Shown here: in pieces, positions 1 to 10,245 of the stretch
Layout: each line of letters begins with the position of its first letter
Position numbering within the stretch: the first letter of the stretch is position 1
Assembly (NCBI RefSeq): GCF_014197795.1
Contig: NZ_JACIGI010000002.1
Location: 168,222-232,221 of the forward strand
Length of the DNA stretch: 64,000 nucleotides
Direction of reading: 5' to 3'
DNA from: Roseospira goensis
GTDB taxonomy: Bacteria; Pseudomonadota; Alphaproteobacteria; Rhodospirillales; Rhodospirillaceae
The notes under the pieces: model-generated
Told to the model about the DNA's origin: nothing
The model's input: only the letters and a program-made list of their open reading frames with translations
The model's database searches: none
Translations under genes and position numbers: made by a program

Positions 1-1441
<1,441 letters not shown>

Positions 1442-1503
1442 CTATCCTCTCGAACGAATCGGGTCGGGAAGGGTCGATGGAAGGGGTCGAGCAGGCGGCC
1501 GCC

Positions 1504-1791
1504 CTACTCCAGAACGCCCATGATGTCGGCTTCCTTCATGATCAGCAGCTCTTCGCCGTCGATCTTGACCTCGGTGCCGGACCACTTGCCGAACAGAACA
1601 CGGTCGCCCGGCTTCACGTCCGGGGTGATGACCTTGCCGTCGTCGCCGCGGGCACCGGGGCCGACGGCCAGAACCTCGCCCTGCATGGGCTTTTCCTTGG
1701 CGGTGTCCGGGATGATGATGCCGCCGGTGGTCTTCTCTTCCGACTCGACACGCTTCACCAGCACGCGGTCGTGCAGCGGACGCAGCTTCAT
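1504..1791 (-). CDS. groES: Co-chaperonin GroES
   Basis: 95-residue lid of the GroEL cavity. The protein starts [15 protein letters not shown], with the mobile-loop region near residues 16-35 ([20 protein letters not shown]), and ends in the typical [14 protein letters not shown]. Start ATG at 1791 was chosen because GGAGGAAGAGA lies directly upstream and the family begins here; an upstream in-frame extension exists but has no family support. First gene of the operon, 68 bases before groEL. Transcription probably begins near the -35/-10 and CIRCE elements at 1895-1951, giving a leader of roughly 100 bases. Confidence 0.98.
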   Translation of the reverse strand: MKLRPLHDRVLVKRVESEEKTTGGIIIPDTAKEKPMQGEVLAVGPGARGDDGKVITPDVKPGDRVLFGKWSGTEVKIDGEELLIMKEADIMGVLE

Positions 1792-1894
1792 TCTCTTCCT
1801 CCGTCGGTCGACGCCGTCTTGATCGGGGTTGATCATGGAAAGGCCGCCCCGAGGGACGGCCAACATGTTGATCTGAGCCGGTTTCTGAGGGCTG

Positions 1895-1921
1895 TTAGCA
1901 CTCTTGCCCGGCGAGTGCCAA
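1895..1921 (-). promoter_or_regulatory. CIRCE operator (HrcA-binding inverted repeat)
   Basis: Reads TTAGCACTC, nine bases, GAGTGCCAA on the plus strand. This is the CIRCE consensus TTAGCACTC-N9-GAGTGCTAA with one mismatch. It lies immediately downstream of the -10 hexamer of the groES promoter, where HrcA would occlude polymerase or block clearance. HrcA repression relieved on heat shock is established for this element; no hrcA gene is in the window. Confidence 0.95.
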
Positions 1922-1922
1922 C

Positions 1923-1951
1923 GAGATAGGGCGAGGCCTTCAGGCTGTCAA
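1923..1951 (-). promoter_or_regulatory. Probable sigma-70 promoter of groESL
   Basis: On the minus strand a perfect -35 TTGACA (1946-1951) is followed by a 17-base spacer and TATCTC (1923-1928) as a partial -10. The CIRCE element starts one base downstream of the -10. Perfect spacing and position support the call; the transcription start is not known. A heat-shock sigma factor promoter could coexist. Confidence 0.75.
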
Positions 1952-2005
1952 GCGTCCGCGTGCGGATCGCGTGCGGGAAAGTGTGGGAATGGGGACGGGG
2001 CCCCC

Positions 2006-2113
2006 GGCGCCCACGCGGGAGCGTGGGCGCGAGATTGCCCGGACCCCCGGCGCCCACGCGGGCGCGTGGGCGCGAGATCCCATCTCTCGGTCCCACGCTC
2101 CGGCGTGGGACCG
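2006..2113. repeat. Palindromic hairpin array 1 (A, A, B units)
   Basis: Two copies of hairpin A (arms GCGCCCACGC and GCGTGGGCGC, 4-base loop) are followed by one hairpin B (arms GGTCCCACGC and GCGTGGGACC). The linkers contain GAGA and TCTC. It sits between the lpxK stop and the groES promoter. The same two hairpins occur near 23.1, 38.7 and 42.8 kb, so this is a dispersed REP-like family. It may act as a 3'-end structure for the lpxK transcript. Confidence 0.9.
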
Positions 2114-2116
2114 GCG

Positions 2117-3112
2117 TCATCCGGCCGCCGCCAGCGCCCGCCCGAGCAGGCGCGCCAGCGCCGCCGGGTCGTCCCAGGCCACGGCCACGTCGATGACGTC
2201 CACCTGCTGGCGCTGGTCGGGCGGCAAGCGGGCGGCGTCCTTGGCCGTGGTCACCGGCGCTGCGCCCAGCGCGAAGGCCTCGTCGAGGATCGGCTGGATG
2301 TCCGCGCCCTGGTAGGGGTGGTGGTCGGCAAACGGATGGGTCGCCAGCACCCGGCAGCCCACGTCGTGCAGCATCCGGAACACCTTGTCCGGGTCGCCGA
2401 TGCCGGCGAAGGCCACCACGGGCTGCCCGGCCAGCCGCCGCACCCGCGGCCCCGGCACCAGCCGCGCGCCCAGGGTCGGCACGTGCGCCGGCACCCGGCG
2501 GGCCACGCGGGCGGTGTCGCGGCCCATGATGACCACCGCGCCCGCCCGCCCCAGGCCCACGGGGACCGGCTCGCGCAGGGGCCCGGCGGGGATCAGGCGG
2601 CCGTTGCCGAAGCCGCGGGCGCCGTCCACCACCACCAGGGACAGGTCCTGCACCAGCGCCGGGTTCTGGAAGCCGTCGTCCATCACCACCGCCCCGGCGC
2701 CGGCCGCCACGGCGGCGCGGCCGCCGGCGGCCCGGTCGCGGGCGATCCACACCGGCAGGCCGTCGCGGGCCAGCATCAGCGGTTCGTCGCCCACCGTGGC
2801 GGCGTCGTGGCCGTGCGGATCGACCCGCAGCGGCCCGCGCGCCCGTCCGCCGTGACCGCGCGATAGCACCACGGCATCAAGGCCCCGGTCGCGGCGCAGC
2901 CGCCGTGTCAGGTCGGCCACCACCGGGGTCTTGCCGGCGCCGCCCGCGACCAGATTCCCCACGCACACCACGAGCACCGGCAGGCGGACCGCCCGCCCCC
3001 GGCCGCGCGCCAGGCGCCGCGCCGTGGCCCAGCCGTAGGCCAGCCCGGCCGGCTCCAACAGGCGCGCCGGCAGCCCGCCCTCGGCGGTCCACCAGAACTC
3101 AGGGGCCCGCAT
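2117..3112 (-). CDS. lpxK: Tetraacyldisaccharide 4'-kinase LpxK
   Basis: Phosphorylates the 4' position of the lipid A disaccharide precursor at the inner membrane. The P-loop VGNLVAGGAGKTP lies near residues 51-63, followed by the family motifs SRGHGG, MDDGFQN and the C-terminal TTAKDAARLP. Length 331 residues fits the family. Start ATG at 3112 (MRAPEFWW) is chosen because LpxK proteins begin close to this motif; an upstream start at 3136 would add eight residues. The 5' end overlaps the 3' end of waaA by 14 bases, so the two are probably translationally coupled. Confidence 0.96.
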   Translation of the reverse strand: MRAPEFWWTAEGGLPARLLEPAGLAYGWATARRLARGRGRAVRLPVLVVCVGNLVAGGAGKTPVVADLTRRLRRDRGLDAVVLSRGHGGRARGPLRVDPHGHDAATVGDEPLMLARDGLPVWIARDRAAGGRAAVAAGAGAVVMDDGFQNPALVQDLSLVVVDGARGFGNGRLIPAGPLREPVPVGLGRAGAVVIMGRDTARVARRVPAHVPTLGARLVPGPRVRRLAGQPVVAFAGIGDPDKVFRMLHDVGCRVLATHPFADHHPYQGADIQPILDEAFALGAAPVTTAKDAARLPPDQRQQVDVIDVAVAWDDPAALARLLGRALAAAG

Positions 3113-4445
3113 GGCCGCCCGCCTGACCCCCGGCATGGCTCAGGGCCTCCGGCGGCGTCGCGCGGACCGGCGCCAGAGGGTCGAGCCATGGCGCCAGCGC
3201 CTCCAGCACCCGCGTCAGCACGTCGGCCTCGCCGGCGGCGAAGGCGGCGCCGCGCGCCCCCAGGGCGCTCCGGTCGGCCGCGTCGAGCAGCAGGTCGGCC
3301 ACCGCGTCGGCCAGCGCCGCCGCGTCCGAGACGCAGCGCGCGGCGTCGGCGCCGATCATGCGTGCTGCGATCTCGCGGAAGTTCTCCATGCGCGGCCCGA
3401 ACAGCACCGCCGCGCCCAGCCGCGCCGGCTCCAGGGGGTTCTGGCCGCCGCCCTCGCCGAGCAGGCTCTTGCCCATCACCACCACCGGCGCCAGGCGGGC
3501 GAACAGCCCGACCTCGCCCATGGTGTCGGCCAGGTAGACGTCCGTGCCCGGGCCGGGCAGCACCCCGGCCGAGCGTTGCGCCACCGTCACGCCCTCGGCT
3601 TCCAGCGCCGCCCGCACGGCGTCGCCGCGCGGGGCGTGGCGGGGCATCACCAGGGTCAGCAGGCCCGGCACGCGCTCGGCCACCGCGCGGTGCACACGCG
3701 CCGCCAGCGCCTCCTCGCCCGGGTGCGTCGACAGCGCCAGCCAGCACGGCCGCCCCGCCAGCACCGCCCGCAGCCGGGCCAGCTCGTCCGCGTCGGCGGG
3801 CGCCGGCGGGGCGGCGAACTTCAGGTTGCCGACGCAGCGCACCGGCGCTGCGCCGAGGGCGGCCAGGCGGGCGGCGTCGGTCTCGCTCTGCGCCAGGGAC
3901 AGCCGGAACAGGCCTAGCAGGTGGCGCAGCGGGGCGGCGGCGTGGCGGCGCCAGGCCGTGAACGAGCCGTCCGAGACGCGGCCGTTGAGCAGCACCATGG
4001 GCACGCCGCGGCGCGCGGTCTCCACCAGCAGGTTGGGCCAGAACTCGCTTTCGGCCAGCAGCAGCAGATCCGGGCGCCAGTGGTCCAGGAAGCGCCGCAC
4101 GCCCGATACGCGGTCGACCGGCACGAACTGGTGCACCGCGCCGGGCGGCAGCCGCTCGGCCATCAGCGCCGCCGAGGTCACCGTGCCGGTGGTACACAGC
4201 ACCGACAGGCCCGGTCGCTCCGCCGTCATGCGGTCGATCAGCGGCAGCAGCGACAGCGCCTCGCCCACGCTGGCGCCGTGCAGCCACACCAGCGGTCCGT
4301 CCGGGCGCGGCCGGCCGGCATGGCCCAGGCGTTCGCCCAGGCGCGCCGGATCCTCTTTGCCACGCGCCCGCCGGTGCAGCAGCAGCAGGCGGACCACCGG
4401 CGCGGACAGGTCGGTGAGTCCCCGGTACAGGGTGAGCAGCAGCAT
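3099..4445 (-). CDS. waaA: 3-deoxy-D-manno-octulosonic acid (Kdo) transferase
   Basis: Transfers Kdo from CMP-Kdo to lipid IVA. 448 residues, with an N-terminal hydrophobic segment (about 1-25) as membrane anchor, the WLHGASVGE motif with the predicted catalytic Glu62, the ESEFWPNLL and LLNGRVSDGSF motifs, and the C-terminal GEGGGQNPLEPARLGAAVLFGP donor-binding region. All are hallmarks of family GT30. It lies between a GT4 glycosyltransferase and lpxK in one leftward run, consistent with a lipid A-core operon. Whether it adds one or two Kdo residues cannot be told. Confidence 0.97.
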   Translation of the reverse strand: MLLLTLYRGLTDLSAPVVRLLLLHRRARGKEDPARLGERLGHAGRPRPDGPLVWLHGASVGEALSLLPLIDRMTAERPGLSVLCTTGTVTSAALMAERLPPGAVHQFVPVDRVSGVRRFLDHWRPDLLLLAESEFWPNLLVETARRGVPMVLLNGRVSDGSFTAWRRHAAAPLRHLLGLFRLSLAQSETDAARLAALGAAPVRCVGNLKFAAPPAPADADELARLRAVLAGRPCWLALSTHPGEEALAARVHRAVAERVPGLLTLVMPRHAPRGDAVRAALEAEGVTVAQRSAGVLPGPGTDVYLADTMGEVGLFARLAPVVVMGKSLLGEGGGQNPLEPARLGAAVLFGPRMENFREIAARMIGADAARCVSDAAALADAVADLLLDAADRSALGARGAAFAAGEADVLTRVLEALAPWLDPLAPVRATPPEALSHAGGQAGGHAGP

Positions 4446-4511
4446 CCGTCCGCCAGGGCCGTCGGTGGAAAGGGGGGAACCGCGCAGCCTTACGAGGGCT
4501 GGGCGCGCGGG

Positions 4512-5687
4512 TCAAGCACCGCCGGCGGCGCTCGCCAGGGCGTCGGTGTCGAACGGGCAGACGTTGCCGAGGAACTGGTCCACGCTGGCCTCCCAGCCGT
4601 GCCGCAGGGCGAACGCGCGGCAGCGCGCGGCCGGGACCTCCAGCGCGGCCAGGGCGGCGGCGCGCAAGTCGTCGTCCAGCCGGCCCACCGGCGCATCGCC
4701 GATGACGTCCAGCGGGCCGGCCACCGGGAACGCCGCCACCGGCACGCCGCAGGCCAGCGCCTCCAGCAGCACCAGGCCGAAGGTGTCGGTCAGGCTGGGG
4801 AACACGAAGGCGTCGGCCACGGCGTAGTGCAGGGCCAGGTCCTCGCCGCGCTTCTCGCCGACAAACACCACGTCCGGATGGGCCGTGCGCAGTTCCTCCA
4901 GTTGCGGGCCGCCGCCGACCACGATCCGGGTGCCCGGCAGGTCGAGCGACAGGAAGGCCTCGATGTTCTTTTCGATCGCGACCCGGCCGACGTAGACGAA
5001 CCAGGGCCGCGGGCCACTGATGACACCGTCGAGCGCGCCCTTGTCGCGCGGCCGGAACAGGTCGGTGTCGACGCCGCGGCCCCAGCGGCGGATGTTGGTG
5101 AAGCCCCAGCGCGTCAGCTCCGCCTCGATCGACGGGGTCGCCACCATGACGGCCTCGGCGCGGCTGTGGAAATGGCGCAGCAGGGCGTAGCTCCAGTCCA
5201 CCGGCACCCAGAACCGGGCGTGGACATACTCGGGAAAGCGGGTGTGGAAGGCGGTGGTGAAGGGCAGGCCACGATCCAGGCAGAGGCCGCGCGCGGCCCA
5301 GCCCAGCGGACCCTCGGTGGCGATGTGAATCACGCTCGGGTGCCACTCGGTCAGCGCCTTGGTGAGGCGGTGGCGCGGCGCCAGCGCCAGCCGGATCTGC
5401 GGATAAGTCGGGCAGGGCACGGTGTCGAACTGGTCCGGGGTCACCATGCGCACGGCGTGACCGCGCCGCTCCAGGTGCTCGCGCAGGGTGTCCAGGGTGC
5501 GCACCACGCCGTTGACCTGGGGGAACCACGCGTCGCTGACGATCATGATCCGGTGCCGGGAGTCGTCCGCCGCAGAGCCGGCCGTCGACTTGGGGGCCGA
5601 CCGCGCCGGCCCGGCGCCCGGGTCGGGGGACGCGGCCTCGACGGGGGTGAGGGCGCGGGGGTCGGGCGTGATGTCGGGGCTGGTCAT
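4512..5687 (-). CDS. GT4-family glycosyltransferase
   Basis: 391 residues, two-domain GT-B fold. The N-terminal acceptor domain starts at RIMIVSDAWFPQVNGVVRTL and contains HIATEGPLGWAARG. The C-terminal donor domain has YVGRVAIEKNIEAFL and the EX7E-like FPSLTDTFGLVLLEALACGVPVAAFPV. Residues 1-45 are low-complexity. Start ATG at 5687 has no clear ribosome-binding site, so a later start near residue 47 is possible. In related bacteria a gene of this type often follows the LpxH-like phosphoesterase found here 80 bases upstream, which suggests glycolipid or LPS-core synthesis. The sugar and acceptor are not identifiable. Confidence 0.85.
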   Translation of the reverse strand: MTSPDITPDPRALTPVEAASPDPGAGPARSAPKSTAGSAADDSRHRIMIVSDAWFPQVNGVVRTLDTLREHLERRGHAVRMVTPDQFDTVPCPTYPQIRLALAPRHRLTKALTEWHPSVIHIATEGPLGWAARGLCLDRGLPFTTAFHTRFPEYVHARFWVPVDWSYALLRHFHSRAEAVMVATPSIEAELTRWGFTNIRRWGRGVDTDLFRPRDKGALDGVISGPRPWFVYVGRVAIEKNIEAFLSLDLPGTRIVVGGGPQLEELRTAHPDVVFVGEKRGEDLALHYAVADAFVFPSLTDTFGLVLLEALACGVPVAAFPVAGPLDVIGDAPVGRLDDDLRAAALAALEVPAARCRAFALRHGWEASVDQFLGNVCPFDTDALASAAGGA

Positions 5688-5767
5688 GGCACGAGGACTC
5701 GACGGAACGGCGGGCGGCGCAGGGGTCCGCCCCGAGACGGGCGCCGAGACGGCGGGCGCGGCGCCGG

Positions 5768-6838
5768 TCAGGCGGCGCCGGAGGTGGGGTGGGCGTGCTC
5801 GGCCGGTTCGGCCTCGGCGGGGCGCTCGCCGGCGCCGGCCTCGGGGGAGGCAGGCGTGGACTCGGCCGGGGCCGTCACGCGAGACGGGCGCGACAGCGGC
5901 GCGGGCGCCTGCGCGAGGCCGGCGAGGTCGGGGGACGTCTCCTCCAGCGCCCGCCGGGCGGCCCGGGCCTTCTTGCCCCGGCTGCGGTAGGCCTCGACCA
6001 TCGAGATGTCGCGCACCTTGGTCCAGTCGAGGATCTCCATGCGGCCGTCGGCATGCTCGACCATGGCGGTGCAGCTTTCGACCCAGTCGCCGTCGTTGCA
6101 ATAGAGGATCTCACCCACCTGTCGGATCTCGGCATGGTGGATGTGGCCGCAGATGATGCCGTCGACGCCGCGCTTCTGCGCCAGCTCGGCCATGCTCTCC
6201 TCGAACTTGTTGATGTACTGGACGGCGTTCTTCACCTTGTGCTTGAGGTACTGCGACACCGACCAGTAGGGCAGGCCGAGGCGGCGCCGGGCCACGTTGA
6301 ACCAGTGGTTCAGCTCCAGCACCAGGACATAGGCCCAGTCCCCCAGCACCGCCAGCCAGCGGGCGTACATCACCACGCCGTCGAACTCGTCGCCGTGGAT
6401 GACCAGGTAGCGGCGGCCGTCGGCGCCCTCGTGGATGGCCTCGCGGCGCAGTTCCACGTCCCCGAAGTTGGCATCGCAGTAGTCGCGGGCGAATTCGTCG
6501 TGATTGCCGGGGATGAAGATCACCCGGGTGCCCTTGCGCGCCTTGCGCAACAGCTTCTGAATCACGTCGTTGTGGGCCTGGGGCCAGTGCCAGTGGTTCT
6601 TGAGGCGCCAGCCGTCGACCACGTCGCCCACCAGGTACAGCGTCTCCGACTCGGTGCTGCGCAGGAAGTCCAGCAGCATGTCGGCCTTGCAGCCGCGCGT
6701 CCCGAGATGGATATCCGACAGGAAAATGGTCTTATAGTAGCGTGTCGTTGCACCGAGTGCGGTCATGTCCCTGGCCTGCTCCCCGCCCCCCGGATCGCGA
6801 GGGGCCTGCTCGTTCGGGGCCTGTGCGCTTGGCTCCAT
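5768..6838 (-). CDS. LpxH-like calcineurin-type metallophosphoesterase
   Basis: Predicted UDP-2,3-diacylglucosamine diphosphatase-like enzyme. Metal-binding motifs are in order: FLSDIHLGTRG, LVGDVVDGW, IPGNHDE, VIHGDEFDG, ICGHIHHAE. About 60 residues at the C-terminus are Ala/Pro/Glu-rich and outside the fold. Start ATG at 6838 is preceded by GGTGGTGAG; an alternative Met at 6766 begins right at the conserved domain. First gene of the leftward run with a GT4 enzyme, waaA and lpxK, which supports an envelope role. Many alphaproteobacteria use the unrelated LpxI for the lipid A step, so this paralogue may act on another glycolipid pyrophosphate. Confidence 0.85.
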   Translation of the reverse strand: MEPSAQAPNEQAPRDPGGGEQARDMTALGATTRYYKTIFLSDIHLGTRGCKADMLLDFLRSTESETLYLVGDVVDGWRLKNHWHWPQAHNDVIQKLLRKARKGTRVIFIPGNHDEFARDYCDANFGDVELRREAIHEGADGRRYLVIHGDEFDGVVMYARWLAVLGDWAYVLVLELNHWFNVARRRLGLPYWSVSQYLKHKVKNAVQYINKFEESMAELAQKRGVDGIICGHIHHAEIRQVGEILYCNDGDWVESCTAMVEHADGRMEILDWTKVRDISMVEAYRSRGKKARAARRALEETSPDLAGLAQAPAPLSRPSRVTAPAESTPASPEAGAGERPAEAEPAEHAHPTSGAA

Positions 6839-7086
6839 CGTCTCACCACCCACCGGAGCGCCGTTCGTCCTATGCCGCAGTCCGATCGTCCGCCGCTGCC
6901 GCTGCCATCGCCGATGACGCCTTCGTCGTCATGGCATCCCCACACCGGGGTGTTCGGCCTACGATCGGCGGGCCGGCCTGGACCGCCCGAGCCGGCGGCC
7001 AAAACACCCCGTCCGTCTAAGCAGTCGAACCGGGGGGCGCAAGGGAAACGACCCCCTCGGGCCGGCGGTGCCGCGCCGCCGCAGGC

Positions 7087-8133
7087 GTGTCGGACACAAA
7101 GACTAGTATAGCATCCAGAGGAGCGCACCGCATTTTGATCCTGAAACAAATAATTCATGCCTCCCGTCGCCGTGCGGCCCCAGAGACGGGGGACGCGGCA
7201 CGCGCGACGCGCGTGTTGGTGATTGCCAATCCCCGCGCCGGTCGGGCCGGCGGCCGGCGCTTGGCGCGCGCCCTCACGGATCTGCGGGCCGGCGGCGTCT
7301 GCGTCGACGTGGCCCGGCCCCAGGGACCGGCCGACGCCCGCGCCCGCGCCGCCGGCGCCGCCGCCTCCGGCTACGATGTGGTGGTCGCCGCCGGCGGCGA
7401 CGGCACCGTGGCCGAGGTGGCGGCCGGCTTGCTCGACGGTGCGGGTTCGCCGGACGGCCGACGGCCGGCGCTGGGCGTGCTGCCGCTTGGCACCGCCAAT
7501 GTGCTGGCCCATGAACTGGGTCTGCCGCGCCGGCCGGAGGCCGCGGCCCGGGTGCTGCGGGCGGGGCACCGGCGCGTCTTGTGGCCGGGGATCGTCAACG
7601 GTCGGCCCTTCATGATGATGGCCAGTGTCGGCATCGATTCGCACATCGTACACCACATGGACGCCGGCCTGAAGCGGCGCACCGGCAAGCTGGCCTATGT
7701 CTGGGCGCTGCTGGGTGCCGCCTTCCGCTACCGGTATCCGCCCGTCGCGGTCACGGTGGAGGCCCCGGACGGCCATACGGAGACGCTGCGCGGCCCGCTG
7801 GTGCTGATTACGCGCGGGCGCTGCTACGGCGGCCCGCTGGTGGTGGCGCCGGAGGCCGATATCGGCACGCCGCTGCTGTGGGCGGTGGTGCTGACCCGGG
7901 GCGGCGCCTGGGCGACCGCGCGCTATGGGCTGGCGCTGCTGGCCGGGCGGCTGCCGCGTCAGCCCGGCGTCCGGCTGTGCCCGGCGCGGCGGGTCCGGCT
8001 GGCGGCGGCGGAGCCGGGCGCGGACTCGGCGGGCGCGGCGCTGCCGCTTCAGGCCGATGGCGACGCCATCGGGACGCTGCCGGCCGAGATCGGCGTCGGC
8101 CCGGTCGCGCTGGAGGTGCTGGCGCCGGCCTGA
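7087..8133 (+). CDS. Diacylglycerol/lipid kinase family protein
   Basis: DAGK-catalytic-domain protein of the YegS/BmrU type. It shows the nucleotide-binding VLVIANPRAG start of the fold, the signature AAGGDGTVAEVAAGL and GVLPLGTANVLAHELGLP, then the C-terminal beta-sandwich region. Such enzymes phosphorylate lipid alcohols at the membrane; the substrate here is unknown. The 5' end is uncertain. GTG at 7087 lacks a ribosome site, TTG at 7135 follows AGAGGAG by 11 bases, and GTG at 7213 lies at the domain edge. Divergent from the LpxH-like gene across about 250 bases, and convergent with the FlgO-like gene five bases downstream. Confidence 0.85.
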   Translation: MSDTKTSIASRGAHRILILKQIIHASRRRAAPETGDAARATRVLVIANPRAGRAGGRRLARALTDLRAGGVCVDVARPQGPADARARAAGAAASGYDVVVAAGGDGTVAEVAAGLLDGAGSPDGRRPALGVLPLGTANVLAHELGLPRRPEAAARVLRAGHRRVLWPGIVNGRPFMMMASVGIDSHIVHHMDAGLKRRTGKLAYVWALLGAAFRYRYPPVAVTVEAPDGHTETLRGPLVLITRGRCYGGPLVVAPEADIGTPLLWAVVLTRGGAWATARYGLALLAGRLPRQPGVRLCPARRVRLAAAEPGADSAGAALPLQADGDAIGTLPAEIGVGPVALEVLAPA

Positions 8134-8138
8134 GCGGG

Positions 8139-8747
8139 TCAGTACGCCGACACGGGGTGACGGTCGTAGCGCGTGGCGTTGAAGCCGCTGGCCGGCATCG
8201 GCGTCAGGGTCTCCAGGTCGTCGGAGCGCGGCAGCTCGAAGTCGACGGCCGACAGGACGTCGCCGGTGGACGCCTGGATCAGCTTGGCGTTGATGAACAC
8301 GCGGGTGCGCGCCGGGGTATAGGTGCCGGCCACCACCGCCTGGGCGCCGACGCTGCGGCTGAGGTCGCGCATGTCGCGCGACAGCACCAGCTCGCCGGTG
8401 CCCTCGCGGGCCTTGAAGGCGGTGCCGAAGCGCAGTTCGCGGACCGTGAAGCCGGCGTTGGCGAGGCGGGTGGCGACCTGCTCCGACACCAGCCGGCCGA
8501 GCGGCGACGAGGTGCGCAGGTCGCTGCCGCTGACCAGGGTGGTCACCACGATGGGCTTGTCCGGGTTGAGCGGGGCGCGCGAGAACTCCATGAGCTGGTC
8601 CGCGGCCGCATAGCTGGCCAGTTCGATGTCCACGGCGGGCCGGCCCGCCTCGGGTTCGGTCAGGGTCGAGGCCGGCCGGGGGTCCTCGGCGCAGGCCGCG
8701 AGCAGCAGGGCCGGGATGATCAGGAGCGGACGCAGCAGGGGACTCAT
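8139..8747 (-). CDS. FlgO-like outer-membrane lipoprotein
   Basis: 202 residues with a lipoprotein signal peptide (LLIIPALLLAAC, lipobox Cys19). The FlgO-type body has LGRLVSEQVATRLANAGFTVRELR, then SVGAQAVVAGTYTPARTRVFINAKLIQASTGDVLSAVDFELP. FlgO proteins in Vibrio are outer-membrane lipoproteins needed for flagellar or outer-membrane integrity; no flagellar gene is nearby, so motility is only one option. It lies 12 bases after a second lipoprotein gene on the same strand, so the two are probably co-transcribed and may form an envelope complex. Confidence 0.8.
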   Translation of the reverse strand: MSPLLRPLLIIPALLLAACAEDPRPASTLTEPEAGRPAVDIELASYAAADQLMEFSRAPLNPDKPIVVTTLVSGSDLRTSSPLGRLVSEQVATRLANAGFTVRELRFGTAFKAREGTGELVLSRDMRDLSRSVGAQAVVAGTYTPARTRVFINAKLIQASTGDVLSAVDFELPRSDDLETLTPMPASGFNATRYDRHPVSAY

Positions 8748-8759
8748 GACCGGCCTCTG

Positions 8760-9455
8760 TTATTCGACGGCGAAGCGCGCCACCGGCGGCTCCGGCAGGG
8801 ACCGGCCCTGGGCCGCGTACAGCGGCGGCATGGCCAGTTCGGGGTAGTGCTGGATGTTGCGCCGGGCGACGTAATAGGTGGTCTCGCGCGTGATCTCGGC
8901 GCCCTCGGGCCCCAGGATGGTGACGGCCACGGTGATCTCGGACAGGCCGCCCTCGTCGGCACGGTCGGTGGCCAGGTCGAGGAACGTGGCGCTGGCCACC
9001 GCGGTGGCGGCCGGCGGGGCGAGTTGGGCCAGTTCGGACAACCCCCACAGGCCCGACGTCAGCAGTGTTACCTTGCCGAACGGGCGCTCGTCGGCGATGT
9101 CGTGGTCGCTGACCCGGGTGCCGTAGGCGATCTGGTGCGTGGCCTGTGCCTTGGTGGGCACCACGGCATAGTCGTGGCGGCGCAGTTCTTCGGCCAGACC
9201 GTTGCGGAAGATGCGGTCGAAGTCGGTGTAGCTGGCGTGGCCCTGGACGTAGAACCGGGCGTCGTCCGGAATCTCCTCGCGCAGGTGCTGGGCCAGCTTG
9301 AAGCCGGTGTCGGTCGCCATCGAGCGCCAGTGCGTGTTGGACAACAGCTCCGGCTGGGCCTGCATCGGATGCGCCGTGCGGATCGGCACGTCCGTGCAGC
9401 CGGCCAGCCCGGAGATCGCCACGGCGGCGAGGAGCGCGGAAAGCGGCGTGCGCAC
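8760..9455 (-). CDS. Predicted lipoprotein, partner of FlgO-like protein
   Basis: No family recognised. Start GTG at 9455 is preferred because AAGGAAGGATAAG lies just upstream and it gives a compact signal peptide MRTPLSALLAAVAISGLAGC with the lipobox Cys at residue 20; an ATG at 9479 would add eight residues and include the ribosome site. The mature part carries a middle segment (FDRIFRNGLAEELRRHDYAVVPT) resembling lipoproteins that handle oligomeric periplasmic structures. There is a Gly/Ala-rich weakly hydrophobic stretch near residues 133-152. Cotranscription with the FlgO-like gene is likely. Confidence 0.7.
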   Translation of the reverse strand: MRTPLSALLAAVAISGLAGCTDVPIRTAHPMQAQPELLSNTHWRSMATDTGFKLAQHLREEIPDDARFYVQGHASYTDFDRIFRNGLAEELRRHDYAVVPTKAQATHQIAYGTRVSDHDIADERPFGKVTLLTSGLWGLSELAQLAPPAATAVASATFLDLATDRADEGGLSEITVAVTILGPEGAEITRETTYYVARRNIQHYPELAMPPLYAAQGRSLPEPPVARFAVE

Positions 9456-9614
9456 GGGCCTTATCCTTCCTTGACACATCTGTCCGCACTGTACGGCCGC
9501 ACGAAGAAGAATGTCAATGTGATTAGGGGTCTATGAGACGCAATTCCAGCTCTTGTTGAAGGCGGCGCGCGCGTTGCCGCGGTCCCGGACGGGGCCGGGG
9601 GCGCGGCCGGGGGC

Positions 9615-10010
9615 TCAATGGATGCTGTGGCCGCCGTGCGGGCTGTCGAGGGAGAAGGTCGGCACGGTCACGTCGAAGACCTCCCCGGTCTCGGTCTGGC
9701 GCATGGCGTAGGTGCCCTCCATGAACCCGGAGGGCGTCGCCAGCGGGCAGCCGCTGGTGTACTCGAAGGCCTCCCCCGGCTCCAGCACCGGCTGGACGCC
9801 GACCACGCCCGGCCCCTCGACCTCCTGCACGAAGCCGTTGGCGTCGGTGATGACCCAGCGTCGGCGCAGGAGTTGCACCGTCTCGCCGCCCTCGTTGTCG
9901 ATGGTCACCTGATAGGCCCAGACGAAATGCCCCTCGTCCGGATCGGACTGGTCCTCCAGGAAGATGGGCCGGACGGTGATGCGGATGGCGCGGGTGGTGC
10001 GGCTGTACAT
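9615..10010 (-). CDS. apaG: Co2+/Mg2+ efflux protein ApaG
   Basis: 131 residues, a single ApaG (DUF525) immunoglobulin-like domain. Typical motifs are FVWAYQVTIDNEGGETVQLLRRRWVITDANG, GVVGVQPVLEPGEAFEYTSG and the SGFMEGTYAM turn. Start ATG at 10010 follows AGGGAGG; upstream in-frame sequence is not part of the family. ApaG is linked genetically to cobalt/magnesium resistance and diadenosine tetraphosphate levels, but the molecular function is unclear. Divergent from the VWA gene. Confidence 0.95.
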   Translation of the reverse strand: MYSRTTRAIRITVRPIFLEDQSDPDEGHFVWAYQVTIDNEGGETVQLLRRRWVITDANGFVQEVEGPGVVGVQPVLEPGEAFEYTSGCPLATPSGFMEGTYAMRQTETGEVFDVTVPTFSLDSPHGGHSIH

Positions 10011-10245
10011 GGGCGACGGGCCTCCCTGACTGCGGCGGCTCGGCCGAGGTGTACTGCATTCGTGGGGCTGGCGGAACCGTCGTCCCGGTCGTGCCGGGGC
10101 CGGGCGCCGCGCGGCCGGCGTCCATGCCCCGGTTTCGCACCGGCCCCGCCATGATGTCGACGCCTTCGGCGCGTGTCCTGAGGCCAGATCGCGGCGGCCG
10201 GTCCGGGGGGCGGATGCCGGCGCCGTTTCGCGGGGAGGACGCATC

